The translations under genes were made by a program, and so were the position numbers. The notes beneath the pieces are model-generated. The model worked only from the letters and a program-made list of their open reading frames with translations, made no database searches and was not told where the DNA came from. Positions 41,161 through 50,318 of a stretch of 64,000 nt of DNA are shown here, piece by piece. The first letter of the stretch is position 1. The number at the start of each line of letters is the position of its first letter. Source of the DNA: Parafrankia sp. EUN1f (lineage in GTDB: Bacteria; Actinomycetota; Actinomycetes; Frankiales; Frankiaceae). Location of the stretch: assembly GCF_000177675.1 (NCBI RefSeq), contig NZ_ADGX01000033.1:1-64000 (forward strand). The letters run 5' to 3'.

Positions 41161-42498
41161 ATGAGAAACGTGCTGACTGCGTTGCGCCGAGGCGAGGCCC
41201 GGGTCCGGATGTCGGACGTCTCTCTGGAGGGAGATGATCTCGCGGGTGCGGTGGGTGCCGTCGCGCAGCGGGTGCGCGGCCTGCGGCGGATAGCCGTGGT
41301 CGCCACCCCGACGCTGGAGACGGTCGTCGCGATCGCCGGCGCCGTCGAGGCCGGCGTCACCGTGGTCACGATCAACCCGCAGGCCGGCGAGACCGAACGG
41401 GCGTACGTCCTGCAGGACAGCGCCCCCGACCTGATCCTCGACCAGATCGACCTCACCGCCCGCGCCGCGCTGCCGGCGCAGCCCGCACCGGCGGCCGGCG
41501 CGGCGGACCTGCCGGGCGGGCCGGGCGGGGACGAGTCACCCGCCCTGGTCATCTACACCTCGGGGACCACCGGGCCGCCGAAGGGCGCGGTCATCCCGCG
41601 CCGCGCCATCGCGGCGAACATCGACGCGTTGGCCGACGCCTGGGCATGGACACCCGAGGACGTCCTCGGGCATGCCCTGCCGCTGTTCCACGTGCACGGG
41701 CTCGTGCTCGGGACGCTCGGCCCACTGCGCCTCGGGTCCGCGCTGCACCACACCGGGCGGTTCGCGCCCACCCCGGGCGGGACGCTGTACTTCGCGGTGC
41801 CGACCATGTGGTCACGGGTGCCGGAGCCGGCGGCCTTCTCGTCCGCCCGGCTGCTCGTCTCCGGCTCGGCGGCGCTGCCCGTGCCGGTGTTCGAGCGGCT
41901 CGTCGCGCTGGCCGGGCAGCGGGTGGCGGAACGCTACGGGCTGACCGAGACCCTCATCAACACCGCCGCCCGCGCCGACGGCGAGCGCCGGCCAGGCCTC
42001 GTCGGCGCACCGCTACAGGGCGTCGAGGTCCGGGTCACCGGCACCGACGAGTTCGGGCCGGTCGAGGTGCGCGGCCCGAACGTGTTCTCCGGGTATCTCG
42101 GCAACCCGGCCGCGACCGCGGCGGCGCTGGCGCCCGACGGGTGGTTCGCCACCGGCGACCTCGGCCTGTTCGAGCCGGACGGCCAGTTGCGCATCGTCGG
42201 CCGCCAGAACACCGACCTCATCAAGTCCGGCGGCTACAAGATCGGGGCCGGGGAGATCGAGAACGCGCTGCTCGCCCACCCCGCGGTCGCCGAGACCGCC
42301 GTCATCGGTGTTCCCGATGACGATCTCGGCCAGCGGATCGTGGCGTTCGTCGTCCCGCACGAGACCGTCGACGCCGCGGTGCTCGTCGACCATGTCGCCA
42401 CGACACTCGCCCCGCACAAGCGCCCGCGGGAGGTCCGCTTCGTCACCTCGCTGCCGCGCAACCCCCTGGGCAAGGTTCAGAAGAAGCTGCTCACCTGA
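41161..42498 (+). CDS. acyl-CoA synthetase, short MatB-like type
   Basis: Adenylate-forming enzyme of 445 residues, short for the family and resembling malonyl/methylmalonyl-CoA synthetases. Motifs: [20 protein letters not shown], the A4 region [62 protein letters not shown], and the catalytic Lys in [12 protein letters not shown] at the end. A MatB-like enzyme would supply extender units or detoxify dicarboxylates; this is inferred from pattern only. ATG 41161 is chosen, with GTG 41155 in frame. Two 12-bp direct repeats (ACCGGTCGGTTC at 42498 and 42513) overlap the stop. Confidence 0.9.
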   Translation: MRNVLTALRRGEARVRMSDVSLEGDDLAGAVGAVAQRVRGLRRIAVVATPTLETVVAIAGAVEAGVTVVTINPQAGETERAYVLQDSAPDLILDQIDLTARAALPAQPAPAAGAADLPGGPGGDESPALVIYTSGTTGPPKGAVIPRRAIAANIDALADAWAWTPEDVLGHALPLFHVHGLVLGTLGPLRLGSALHHTGRFAPTPGGTLYFAVPTMWSRVPEPAAFSSARLLVSGSAALPVPVFERLVALAGQRVAERYGLTETLINTAARADGERRPGLVGAPLQGVEVRVTGTDEFGPVEVRGPNVFSGYLGNPAATAAALAPDGWFATGDLGLFEPDGQLRIVGRQNTDLIKSGGYKIGAGEIENALLAHPAVAETAVIGVPDDDLGQRIVAFVVPHETVDAAVLVDHVATTLAPHKRPREVRFVTSLPRNPLGKVQKKLLT

Positions 42499-42524
42499 CC
42501 GGTCGGTTCATCACCGGTCGGTTC
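42498..42524 (+). repeat. direct repeat at the MatB-like stop codon
   Basis: ACCGGTCGGTTC occurs at 42498-42509 and 42513-42524, separated by ATC. The first copy begins in the ligase stop codon. It fills most of the gap to the convergent mannosyltransferase gene. Confidence 0.6.
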
Positions 42525-42540
42525 CTCGCGGTTCGCGGGT

Positions 42541-44175
42541 TCAGGCGACGATCCAGGCGGGGAACCAGATGCGGTCGCGCCAGTCGTCCAGCGGAATCGT
42601 CTGCCAGGCCAGGATCGGGTAGTAGTAGGCGAACAGCAGCACGACGGCGATCAGGTATACGCCGAAGATCAGTGCCCCGACGAGGCGGCGGGTGTCGGAG
42701 GCCTCGCGCGGGCCGAGTACCAGGCCCGCGCAGGCGGTGATCCCCAGGATCATGAACGGCAGCAGCGGCAGGGCGTAGAAGAAGAACATCGTGCGGTTGG
42801 GGAAGGCCAGCCAGGGCAGGAAGGACGTCCCGAAGCTGACCAGCACGAGGGCGGCCCGCCAGTCACGGCGGGCGACCCACAGCGCGATCATCGCGACCAG
42901 TGAGGCCGTCCCGACCCACCAGACGGCCGGGTTGCCCAGCGCCAGCACCTCCCGGGCGCAGCCCTCGACCGCCCGGCAGCCCTGCTCGCCGAATTTCGGG
43001 CCCTCGTAGTCGTAGGCCACCGGCCGGCCCATCACCAGCCAGCTCATCGGCGTGGACTGCGCGACGTGCCGGGCGGACAGGTGTTCGTGGAACTCGAGGA
43101 TCGCCCGCTGGTAGGACCACCAGCCGCGCCAGGCGGCGACGAACCCGTCGCCGTACTTGTGCCGGTCGTACCCGCCGTCGGTGAGGAACCAGCCCGTCCA
43201 GGTGGAAAGGAACGTCACGATCGGCACGAGGATGTAGCAGCCGAACCAGGCGGGCAGGTCCCGGCGCAGCGCCCCGCGGACCGGCGCCGGGAAGCCCGCC
43301 GTCCGGCGGGCGCCGATGTCCCAGGCCAGCGCGAGCGCGGCGAACCCGACCAGGGTGTAGAGGGCGCTCCACTTCACGCCCATGGACGCACCCAGGCACA
43401 GACCGGCGGCGAGCCGCCAGGGCCGCCAGCCGAGCCACGGCCCGTACCGGGCGTCGGCTCCTCCTCCCACAGCTCCCACGGCGCTGTCGGCGCTGTCGGT
43501 GCTGTCAGTGCTGCCGGTGCACGTGAGCCGGTCGGCGAGCCTGGTGCGGCCGTGGTCACGGTCGAGGACGAGGCAGGCCAGCGCGAGCACCAGCCCCGTC
43601 ATCAGGAAGATGTCGAGGATGCCGATCCGGCTCTGGACGAACTCGAGCCCGTCGAAGGTCATCAGCAGGCCGGCGAAACAGCCCAGCAGGGTGGAGCGGA
43701 ACATGCGGCGGGCGAGCCGGGTGAAGACCAGTACCGCGAGCGTGCCGAAGAACGCGGAGGCGAACCGCCAGCCGAGCTCGGGGCTGCCGTGCACCGCGCC
43801 GGCGCAGTCCTGGTAGCCGAAGAGCTTCTCCGACGCCGCCATGAACCACTTGCCCAGCGGCGGGTGCACCACGAAGGCGTCGCCGGAGCAGGTGTTGCTG
43901 TTCACCTCGTAGCCGTGGGTCATCAGGCCCCAGGCGTCCTTGGTGTAGTAGACCTCGTCGAAGTAGATGCCCTTCGGCTCCGTCAGCCGCCAGAACCGCA
44001 GGATTCCGGCGAGCAGGGTGACGGCGAGCGCGGCGGCCCAGCCCAGTACCCGGTCGGCGGGCATCGGCGGGCAGAGCCGTGCGCGCAGCGTGCCGGCCGA
44101 CGCGGCGACGGCCCGTGCCATCTGGCCGGGTACTGGCGCGGAGGGGTCAGCCGTCGTCAATGCGGTCACGCTCAC
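42541..44175 (-). CDS. polyprenol-phosphate-mannose protein O-mannosyltransferase (PMT family)
   Basis: Integral membrane glycosyltransferase of 544 residues with about ten or eleven hydrophobic helices (GT39, GT-C fold). It transfers mannose from polyprenyl phosphate to Ser/Thr of exported proteins at the outer face of the membrane. The acidic motif is in [19 protein letters not shown] near residue 70, followed by [30 protein letters not shown] and [18 protein letters not shown] short Ser/Thr/Asp insertion ([15 protein letters not shown]) sits in a loop near 223. Exported lipoproteins and the Ag85-like protein in this window are possible acceptors, which is speculation. Confidence 0.92.
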   Translation of the reverse strand: MSVTALTTADPSAPVPGQMARAVAASAGTLRARLCPPMPADRVLGWAAALAVTLLAGILRFWRLTEPKGIYFDEVYYTKDAWGLMTHGYEVNSNTCSGDAFVVHPPLGKWFMAASEKLFGYQDCAGAVHGSPELGWRFASAFFGTLAVLVFTRLARRMFRSTLLGCFAGLLMTFDGLEFVQSRIGILDIFLMTGLVLALACLVLDRDHGRTRLADRLTCTGSTDSTDSADSAVGAVGGGADARYGPWLGWRPWRLAAGLCLGASMGVKWSALYTLVGFAALALAWDIGARRTAGFPAPVRGALRRDLPAWFGCYILVPIVTFLSTWTGWFLTDGGYDRHKYGDGFVAAWRGWWSYQRAILEFHEHLSARHVAQSTPMSWLVMGRPVAYDYEGPKFGEQGCRAVEGCAREVLALGNPAVWWVGTASLVAMIALWVARRDWRAALVLVSFGTSFLPWLAFPNRTMFFFYALPLLPFMILGITACAGLVLGPREASDTRRLVGALIFGVYLIAVVLLFAYYYPILAWQTIPLDDWRDRIWFPAWIVA

Positions 44176-44545
44176 GCGCTCAGCCTAGGTCGTGAGCCTG
44201 TGCCTGCTGACAGGGCGTTTCCGGCCCCGTCCCCCGGGGGTCCCGCACCCCAGCAGCGACCCGGAAGGCAGTGGCGACCCGGCGGCGCGCGGTCAGAGAA
44301 GCAACCAGCTCACCGAGGTCGGCTTCGGTACGCAGGGACGATTCGACCCGCCGGGAACGTGAGACGAGCGAGGACGGAGCATCTGGCTGCCCGCACGGCC
44401 GCGGGCGGCGGTGGGCCCCGCGCGGCCCAGGCCTGGCTGGAAAGAAGGCCGGCCGGGCAAAGGCCGGCCGGGCAAAGGCAGGTCGGGAAAGCACGACGAC
44501 CCGCCAGGGCAGAACCTCGCGGCGTTGTCGACGTGGACCCATAGC
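44176..44545. other. control region between mannosyltransferase and CopC-like genes
   Basis: These 370 bases hold the divergent starts. The frame of the CopC-like gene is open back to 44411 but low in coding character. A three-copy 15-bp repeat lies at 44445-44489. No other feature is recognised. Confidence 0.5.
44445..44489. repeat. three tandem 15-bp units upstream of the CopC-like gene
   Basis: AAGGCCGGCCGGGCA is repeated exactly at 44445-44459 and 44460-44474, with a third diverged copy at 44475-44489. GGCCGGCC is itself palindromic, so each unit is also a possible protein-binding site. The array ends 56 nt before the CopC-like start. Confidence 0.75.
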
Positions 44546-45220
44546 ATGCAAGCGGTGCACAGAAGATCGCATCTGCCCCTGCCCGGCGCCTCCCTGCCCG
44601 GGGCGGCCCTGCGCAGGGTGGCCCCGGTCGTCGCCCTGGCCGCCGTGCTGGTGGCCCTGCTGGGCTCACCGGCGTCCGCCCACACCGCGCTGACCTCGTC
44701 CGATCCGGCCGCGGGCGCGACCCTCGACGCCGCACCCGGCGCGATCTCGCTGACCTTCAGCGGGACGGTCCGAGGCGACGGTTCCAGCGTGACCGTGACG
44801 GGCGACGGTGGTGCACCGGCTGCCGTCGGTGCTCTTTCCGCCGTGGACAACACCGTGACGGTGCCGGTCTCCGGGCTCACCGGCGGCGGCTACCAGGTGG
44901 TCTGGACCGTGGTCTCCGCCGACGGCCATGCGATCAACGGGCAGTTCCCCTTCACGGTGGCCGCGCCCAGCCCCGCGCCCACCTCCGCGTCGCCCCTGGC
45001 CGGACCGGGGCGGGCGGCCGGCAGTTCGTCCCCGGCATCCCCGGCCGCCCTGGCGGCGGGGTCCCCCACACCCACGGTGCGGATCGAACCGTCCGCGCCA
45101 CCGTCGTCGTCCGACAGCAACGCGGTGTGGTGGATCATCGCCGTGATCTCCGTCGCGGTGCTGCTACTGGCCGCCGTCGCCGCCGTCCAGCTAATCCGCC
45201 GCCGGGGCACCACACGCTGA
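44546..45220 (+). CDS. CopC-domain membrane-anchored protein
   Basis: Exported protein of 224 residues. A signal peptide ends at SPASA, leaving a mature N-terminal His (HTALTSSDPAAGATLDAAP), which in CopC is a copper ligand. A second His sits in VSADGHAINGQFPF near the end of the CopC domain. A Ser/Pro linker and a C-terminal transmembrane helix (WWIIAVISVAVLLLAAVAAVQLI) with basic tail follow. It probably binds copper at the cell surface. No CopD-type permease is fused or adjacent. ATG 44546 is used; GTG 44555 is an alternative. Confidence 0.85.
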   Translation: MQAVHRRSHLPLPGASLPGAALRRVAPVVALAAVLVALLGSPASAHTALTSSDPAAGATLDAAPGAISLTFSGTVRGDGSSVTVTGDGGAPAAVGALSAVDNTVTVPVSGLTGGGYQVVWTVVSADGHAINGQFPFTVAAPSPAPTSASPLAGPGRAAGSSSPASPAALAAGSPTPTVRIEPSAPPSSSDSNAVWWIIAVISVAVLLLAAVAAVQLIRRRGTTR

Positions 45221-45226
45221 CCGGCT

Positions 45227-45260
45227 GCGCCCGGCCGCGGGTCGACCGGAGGCCGGGCGC
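45227..45260. terminator. stem-loop between convergent genes
   Basis: GCGCCCGGCC (45227-45236) and GGCCGGGCGC (45251-45260) form an exact 10-bp stem right after the CopC-like stop, before the convergent small gene ending at 45285. Confidence 0.7.
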
Positions 45261-45284
45261 GGCGGGTGCGGGCACCCGCATCCG

Positions 45285-45638
45285 TTACCGGCCGAGCAGC
45301 GCCACCACCATCGCGGCCACGCCGCCCTGGACGATCGACAGAACCGCGTCCTTGGCCCCGCCCGCCACGGCGGCGCCGAGCTCCTGGAGCCGGCTCGGGT
45401 TGTCCCGCACCGCCGCGATGACGGCCGCCGGGTCGGCGACGACCTCCCCGTCCGGAGTGACCGCCCTGTCCCGGATCAGCTGGGCGATGAGGGCGCGCAG
45501 CTCGCCCACCGCCGCGTCGAGCTGTGCGGCGGACCCGGCCTGGTGATTGCTGACCACCTGGTTGATGTCACGACCGGCCTTGTTGACCGTGTAGCCCTGG
45601 CCGGTGAACTTGTCACCGGAGAAGACGTCACCCATCAT
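45285..45638 (-). CDS. small protein sharing a GDxFxGDKFTG motif with its neighbour
   Basis: Protein of 117 residues with no family I can name. It begins MMGDVFSGDKFTGQGYTVNKAGRDINQVV, nearly identical in pattern to the last 25 residues of the upstream protein (GDVFAGDKFTGRGYNVNKGGRG). The middle (35-75) is helical, with LDAAVGELRALIAQLIRDRAV. A conserved-looking segment DPAAVIAAVRDNPSRLQELGAAVAGGAKDAV follows and the C-terminus is hydrophobic enough to touch a membrane (GGVAAMVVALLG). It follows the DUF6232-like gene by 36 nt and is surely co-transcribed. Start at 45638 or the adjacent ATG 45635. Confidence 0.75.
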   Translation of the reverse strand: MMGDVFSGDKFTGQGYTVNKAGRDINQVVSNHQAGSAAQLDAAVGELRALIAQLIRDRAVTPDGEVVADPAAVIAAVRDNPSRLQELGAAVAGGAKDAVLSIVQGGVAAMVVALLGR

Positions 45639-45674
45639 TCCCCCGCCCTGCGCCCGGACCGGGCCGGTCGTCTG

Positions 45675-46244
45675 TCACTGGCCGGCACCGCGGCCACCCT
45701 TGTTGACGTTGTAGCCCCGCCCGGTGAATTTGTCGCCGGCAAAAACATCGCCGTGGACCTCGATGTTGTACGCGGATGCCGGCGGATCCTCGATGGCGGC
45801 GACGAGCGCGTTCCGGATGCGCATGATCTCATTGAGATCCGTTCCGTTCAGCAGGGCGGCCTGCGCGCCGGCGGTTTCGAGAACCAGCAGGTAGTAGGTT
45901 CGCCGAAAGAACATCCGGTAGATCAGGACCCCGACCAGCCAGAGAACGCCCGCGCCGGCCAGAACAAGCACGAGCACTGCGAACTGCCGGCCGACGTCCT
46001 CGAGGGCGTACTCCCCGTCAGGGTCGGCGTAGCGAGGGCCCACGATCACCGCCACCACGAGCAGGGCGACGCCTCCCGCGAGTGACGCCATCCGCCGGAG
46101 CGGGTAGAAGGTGCTGTACTTCCCGAACCATTTCAGCTCCCGGGTCTGAATCCGGGAGATGTTGGCGAGCGGGTACACCTCGTGCCCGATCGTGAGCGCC
46201 CGCTTGCCGACCACGATCTCGAAGATCTGATTCTTTTTTGCCAT
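45675..46244 (-). CDS. DUF6232-like membrane protein with C-terminal GDxFxGDKFTG motif
   Basis: Protein of 189 residues resembling the actinobacterial DUF6232 family: an N-terminal beta-rich part (FEIVVGKRALTIGHEVYPLANISRIQTRELKWFGKY), two transmembrane helices (about 52-70 and 87-110), then YYLLVLETAGAQAALLNGTDLNEIMRIRNALVAAIEDPPASAYNIEVHG. It ends in GDVFAGDKFTGRGYNVNKGGRG, reused at the N-terminus of the next protein. The domain looks like a membrane-linked sensor or scaffold; no enzyme motif is seen. ATG 46244 is weakly supported by GGGGG upstream. Confidence 0.8.
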   Translation of the reverse strand: MAKKNQIFEIVVGKRALTIGHEVYPLANISRIQTRELKWFGKYSTFYPLRRMASLAGGVALLVVAVIVGPRYADPDGEYALEDVGRQFAVLVLVLAGAGVLWLVGVLIYRMFFRRTYYLLVLETAGAQAALLNGTDLNEIMRIRNALVAAIEDPPASAYNIEVHGDVFAGDKFTGRGYNVNKGGRGAGQ

Positions 46245-46453
46245 ACAGCCCCCGCCTGTACTGGCTTATTGATGACGCGGACGCCGATCGGCGACCGCAC
46301 CGTGAGCTGACATCCGAAACGTCGACTGACGAGAGCGAGGCCGATAAACGTCGGGATCGGCGACGGCAGGTACCTGGTCACCAGATCCGCGCAGAACGTA
46401 CCACACATCGTGAAATGAAGAAATCCGAGCGTGGCCGGTTATCTCCGACTGGA

Positions 46454-47251
46454 TCAGGCGAGGCCGGTGGGGGTGACCCAGTCCGGCGCGATCCGCTCGC
46501 CGCCGACCGTCAGGGTGAACGCACCCTCCTCGTCGAGCAGACCGACGAGCAGGGCGAGCAGAGTCTGCACCCGGGCGAGCCGGGCGCTGGTCACGGCCGC
46601 CGGCGACTGCAACGCCTCGGCGAAGGCATCGAACCATTCGGCGAAGACGGCCTCGTAGTTGTCATGGAAGTAGGCGAATCCCAGGCACTCGTTGGACGCA
46701 CTGCCCGGCCCGCCGCGCATCAGCTCGCCGATCGCCCGCTGCTCCTCCCGCCACAGCATGAACCGGGAGGAGTGGTAGGTGTCGACGCGGTCGTACTCGT
46801 CGCTGCTGAACGCCCCGCCGATGTCGGCGAGCAGCGCGGCGACGACGCGGGTGTCCTCGGCGCTCTCGAACCGCAGCAACGCGAGCCGCGAGTACACGAT
46901 CTCCAGGGTTCCGAAGTAGCGCGCGACGCAGAACAGCGTGGCCAGCAGCGCGAGCCGGCTACGACGATCCGGCTCCTTCGAGATGGGCTTCAGATACGCC
47001 AGGAATTCCTTCTTCCGAATGCTGTGGATACGGGTGCCGAGGTCGAACGCCGCGACGAGCAGCGGCTCCCGGTACCGGTCCAGCTCGGTCTTCGCCGCCG
47101 AGCGTTTCTCGCTGTCCCTGGTGGAACGGTCGAGCTCGAAACGGATGCGTTCCATCTCGACACCCTGGCGATGGGTCCACACCGTCGCGGCCACCGCCAC
47201 CAGGGCACTGACAACGGAGGAGATGAGGGCGGCGACAATTCCCGCGTCCAC
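46454..47251 (-). CDS. membrane-anchored helical protein of unknown function
   Basis: Protein of about 265 residues. One N-terminal transmembrane helix (IVAALISSVVSALVAVAATVW) is followed by a charged helical region likely to form a coiled coil (HRQGVEMERIRFELDRSTRDSEKRSAAKTELDRYREPLLVAAFDLGTRIHSI) and an all-helical body to the C-terminus with VARYFGTLEIVYSRLALLRFES and a segment around FDAFAEALQS. No catalytic motif is recognised. GTG 47251 is preferred (GGGGGG 9 nt upstream); GTG 47281 is in frame. It lies 209 nt upstream of the DUF6232-like gene in the same direction and may belong with it. Confidence 0.72.
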   Translation of the reverse strand: MDAGIVAALISSVVSALVAVAATVWTHRQGVEMERIRFELDRSTRDSEKRSAAKTELDRYREPLLVAAFDLGTRIHSIRKKEFLAYLKPISKEPDRRSRLALLATLFCVARYFGTLEIVYSRLALLRFESAEDTRVVAALLADIGGAFSSDEYDRVDTYHSSRFMLWREEQRAIGELMRGGPGSASNECLGFAYFHDNYEAVFAEWFDAFAEALQSPAAVTSARLARVQTLLALLVGLLDEEGAFTLTVGGERIAPDWVTPTGLA

Positions 47252-47375
47252 GTCTGCCTGCCCCCCAGCCCAGCCGTTCACACGCCGACGTCGGCACGTG
47301 GCAGCCTATCGCCGGACCACCGGGCAGATTCCCGCCTTTGGGAATCCGGATCGGGCCCGGCTCGTCGCCGTCAGG

Positions 47376-48227
47376 TCACCGGCGGACGGCGGGACCCCCG
47401 AACAGCGCGCTGCGGATCTCACGGCCGGCTCTGGCCACCGGCTGCCAGAAGACCCGGTTCACCCAGCGGACGGGCACGACCACCGTCACGCGCCACACCG
47501 CGGCGGCCGCCCGCGCCACCGGGACGACCACCGTTCGCCACACGAAGGCGGTCGGGACCACCACGAGCACCCGGAAGACGGCGGCGATCCCACGCCCGAT
47601 CGCGGTCGCCACCCGCATCGCGAACCGGCAGGCCTCGGCGACGATCCGGCCCGCAGGCACGATCACGGCCCGCCACGCCCAGCGCGCCGGCGCCACCACC
47701 AGCGCCGCCAGCACCGCCTCCGCGATCTTCCCGGCCAGCCGCAGGACACCGGCGAACGCACGCGCCACGGGTCGCAGCACGGTCTGCCACAGCCACCGCG
47801 CCGGCACGATCACCAGCCAGGTGACGAGAAAGCGCAGCGGGATCGCGATGGCGTAGTGGAAGACGAACAACACGGCCAGCCGGACCGGATTGATCACCCA
47901 TCGCCACAGCAGGCGTCCGAGCGGGGTCAGGAACCAGTCCCAGAGGAGCCGTTTCAGGCCCAGCAGGAGCGGGCGCAGGAACCACGTCCACAGCAGCGTG
48001 CGCAGCCCGCGGCCAACCAGCACGAGCCCCTGCCACAGCAGCTGAAGCGGAACGACGATCACCAGCGCGATCAGCCGCGCCGGCCAGCGGATCAGGTCGT
48101 AGACGAGGCCGTCGGGCTCGTCGCGCCGGGCAGGGTCCGCCGGCGGCCCTGGACGAGGAGACCGCGGAGCAGCCGCGCTGCCAGCGTACGGGTGCCGGTC
48201 TTTCCGGTTGCTCCGGTTTTCAACCAC
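47376..48227 (-). CDS. membrane protein built of degenerate Trp/Pro/Arg repeats
   Basis: Protein of 283 residues. After a basic Pro-rich N-terminus (1-40) the rest is about eleven degenerate units of 20-24 residues, each hydrophobic with a W-x(2-4)-V-x(1-3)-P-x(2)-R core, such as LLWRWVINPVRLAVLF, WLWQTVLRPVARAFAG, WAWRAVIVPAGRIVAE and FVWRTVVVPVARAAAA. This gives regularly spaced Trp, Pro and Arg along a membrane-associated chain. Similar proteins occur in streptomycetes without known function. The GTG start at 48227 has no good ribosome site and the true start is uncertain. Confidence 0.7.
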   Translation of the reverse strand: MVENRSNRKDRHPYAGSAAAPRSPRPGPPADPARRDEPDGLVYDLIRWPARLIALVIVVPLQLLWQGLVLVGRGLRTLLWTWFLRPLLLGLKRLLWDWFLTPLGRLLWRWVINPVRLAVLFVFHYAIAIPLRFLVTWLVIVPARWLWQTVLRPVARAFAGVLRLAGKIAEAVLAALVVAPARWAWRAVIVPAGRIVAEACRFAMRVATAIGRGIAAVFRVLVVVPTAFVWRTVVVPVARAAAAVWRVTVVVPVRWVNRVFWQPVARAGREIRSALFGGPAVRR

Positions 48228-48349
48228 AGCGGAGTATCTATCGTTCGCGCGGCCCGAAAATCGTCCGTTTGTCAGCTGGTAAACACCCCGGGCAGGTCGG
48301 GCACGGTGTCCCGCGGCGGGGGTCCGGGGTGGCCGAGCCGGCCGGCGTG

Positions 48350-48892
48350 TCAGGGGCGAGGCCGGGGCACCCGTTCGAAGAAGTGGGTGGCGTGCGGATT
48401 GTCGTTGTACCGGCCGATCGGACGGTAGCCGGCCTTCTCGTACAGCGCGATGGCCTCGGTCAGGGACTCATGAGTGTCGAGCCGAACGGTGCGGTGACCG
48501 AGGGCGTGCGCGGTCTGCTCCAGGTGGAGCAGAAGTCGGGAACCCAGGCCCGCGCCGCGCCAGGCGTCATCCACCCACATGCGCTTGATCTCGCCGACGC
48601 CGTCCTCGATCGTCCGCACACCACCGCACGCCACCGCGGCCCCATCACCGATGGCCAGGACGAAACAGCCCCCGGGTGCCGCCAGCGACGCCGCACCGTC
48701 ATCCGGCTCGGCGGACGGATCGAAGCCGAACCGCCGCCCGATCTCCGCGAAGTAACGGCCGACAGCCCACACCGCCGCCGGTGATGTCGGGTCGACGGCC
48801 TCGAAGCGCACCGCCGCCGCCCGCGCACGCGACCCACTGCCGCGCAGGCGCTCGGAATCCTCCACGCCAGCGAACGCTAACCGACGCGCCAT
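48350..48892 (-). CDS. GNAT-family N-acetyltransferase
   Basis: Acetyl-CoA-dependent acyltransferase of 180 residues. The acetyl-CoA pyrophosphate loop is MWVDDAWRGAGLGSRLLLHLEQTAHALG near residue 110 (R/Q-x-x-G-x-G/A type), preceded by AVACGGVRTIEDGVGEIKRM and followed by LDTHESLTEAIALYEKAGYRPIGRYNDNPHATHFFER. The acceptor is unknown. ATG 48892 with AGGAAG just upstream is chosen because the longer open frame is Arg/Pro-rich and non-coding in character. Confidence 0.87.
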   Translation of the reverse strand: MARRLAFAGVEDSERLRGSGSRARAAAVRFEAVDPTSPAAVWAVGRYFAEIGRRFGFDPSAEPDDGAASLAAPGGCFVLAIGDGAAVACGGVRTIEDGVGEIKRMWVDDAWRGAGLGSRLLLHLEQTAHALGHRTVRLDTHESLTEAIALYEKAGYRPIGRYNDNPHATHFFERVPRPRP

Positions 48893-48989
48893 CGCTTCCT
48901 GGCATCGCGCCGCGACACAGGCAACAACCGGCCCACATGGTCTCGGCCAGCCCGTCCGCCCGGACGGCACACGATCGCGTGGCCGCGCC

Positions 48990-49493
48990 CTAACCGCCCG
49001 TGGGCAGGACCGACGGGACGACCGACAGCACGACCTGCCGCGGCACCGCGGGCTTCGACACCGGGAGTTTGGGCGTCGGGGTTTTGGGCGTCGCTGTATC
49101 CACGGTCGCGGGCTTGGGCTCCGCCAGCATCGAAGCCGCGGGCCCCGCAGTCTCGGCCCAGTCGGTGTCCGACGGCTCTGCGGGTGCGGGAGCATCCGGC
49201 GAACCGGCTGTCAAAGGGCGATCCGGCGCCGCGGTGACCAGCGAAAGGCGCACGGAGGTGGGGGCATCCGGCACGAAAGCGGTCGACGGACGTTCGCCTC
49301 GAGCCCGGGCGGGTTGTGTGGGCACCACGGACAGGCGACCGGCGGACGGACGCACCACTGCGGCGGGGCCGCGTTCGCGTGCTGGTAGACGGGCCGGAGC
49401 GGCCACCCGCGTCAGCGCCGCCTCGATGGCGTGCATGCCCAGCATCATCGCCATCAGCGCGAAAGGAAACACCAGGATGAGCGCTATGATCAC
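48990..49493 (-). CDS. membrane-anchored Pro/Ala-rich hypothetical protein
   Basis: Putative protein of 167 residues. A single N-terminal hydrophobic helix (VIIALILVFPFALMAMMLGMHAIEAAL) anchors a long tail rich in Pro, Ala, Ser and Thr (for example TVDTATPKTPTPKLPVSKPAVP), which looks extracytoplasmic and unstructured. GTG 49493 is chosen because GGAAGGGAAA lies upstream; the frame stays open to 49703 but that part is not coding-like. No homologue is recognised and the gene call itself is moderate. Confidence 0.5.
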   Translation of the reverse strand: MIIALILVFPFALMAMMLGMHAIEAALTRVAAPARLPARERGPAAVVRPSAGRLSVVPTQPARARGERPSTAFVPDAPTSVRLSLVTAAPDRPLTAGSPDAPAPAEPSDTDWAETAGPAASMLAEPKPATVDTATPKTPTPKLPVSKPAVPRQVVLSVVPSVLPTGG

Positions 49494-49823
49494 TGCGATC
49501 TTTCCCTTCCGGATGGCGCGGTCAGATGCCTGGTGCGACGGGCGGGAAGCCGGCCGGTCATCCAAGCTACGCGGGCGGTGAGCACCGGCCCACGGCGAAG
49601 AGCACCGTTGTCGGATGCCGCAGGTCCCTGCTCCGGGGGACCAGGCGGGCTTCGGGCCCCCGGGCCCACTGACCGCAGGCTTTCGCGGCCATGTTTCAGC
49701 CATGGCTCGAACGTGCCTGCCAGATGGACCTATGCCGGATCCGAATCCCTCGACGGCGCGCGGAGGGCGTCATCCGCGGGCGGGACTGGCCCACCCGTGG
49801 CGGCCGCCGCTACCTTCGGGACC
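49494..49823. other. divergent interval without recognised features
   Basis: These 330 bases lie between the minus-strand anchored protein and the plus-strand SRPBCC gene. Frames on both strands are open for some distance but lack domain-like content. It presumably holds the two promoters. Confidence 0.45.
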
Positions 49824-50318
49824 GTGTATTCGCTGCGGGTGAGCTGTCGGCTCGGCGCTTCACGCGCCACGGTGTACCGGGCACTGATCGACCCGGCGGC
49901 AATCGTCCGGTGGCGGTTCCCGGACGGGATGAGCGCACAGCTGCACGAGTTCGACGCCCGCGAGGGCGGCGCCTTCCGGATCTCGCTCTCCTATGACCGG
50001 CCCGGCGCGGCCGGAAAGACCGCAGGGAACACCGACACGTACCGCGGCCACTTCGTGCGGCTCGTTCCCGGCGAGCAGGTCGTCGAGGAGCTCGCGTTCG
50101 AGACCGCCGACCCGGCCCTGGGCGCCCCGATGACGATGACCACGACGCTCTCCGACACCGACGACGGCGGCACCCTCGTCGTCATCGCCCACGACGGCAT
50201 CCCTGATGCCATCCCCACCGCCGACAACGAGACCGGCACCCGCATGGCCCTGGACCGCCTACGGGCACTCGTCGAGGCTGGTACGCCCGGCGCGCCGGCC
50301 ACATCGGGGATCCGGTGA
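49824..50318 (+). CDS. SRPBCC/AHSA1-domain protein
   Basis: Protein of 164 residues with a START-like ligand-binding fold. Family features are SCRLGASRATVYRALIDPAAIVRWRFPDGM at the N-terminus, ARGGGAFRISLSY-like (DAREGGAFRISLSYD), YRGHFVRLVPGEQVVEELAFE, and TLVVIAHDGIPDA near the C-terminus. Such proteins bind small hydrophobic ligands or assist stress responses; no specific role is assigned. GTG 49824 begins the first strand; upstream reading is non-coding. Its stop overlaps the next GTG. Confidence 0.85.
   Translation: MYSLRVSCRLGASRATVYRALIDPAAIVRWRFPDGMSAQLHEFDAREGGAFRISLSYDRPGAAGKTAGNTDTYRGHFVRLVPGEQVVEELAFETADPALGAPMTMTTTLSDTDDGGTLVVIAHDGIPDAIPTADNETGTRMALDRLRALVEAGTPGAPATSGIR

Noticed and set aside
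44445-44489. CRISPR or iteron array
   Set aside because: Only three contiguous 15-bp units exist, one diverged, with no spacers and no replication or cas genes nearby.
46238-47824. Plus-strand open frame of 528 codons
   Set aside because: It is antisense to the membrane-anchored protein and crosses into the repeat protein gene; composition is typical of a shadow frame.
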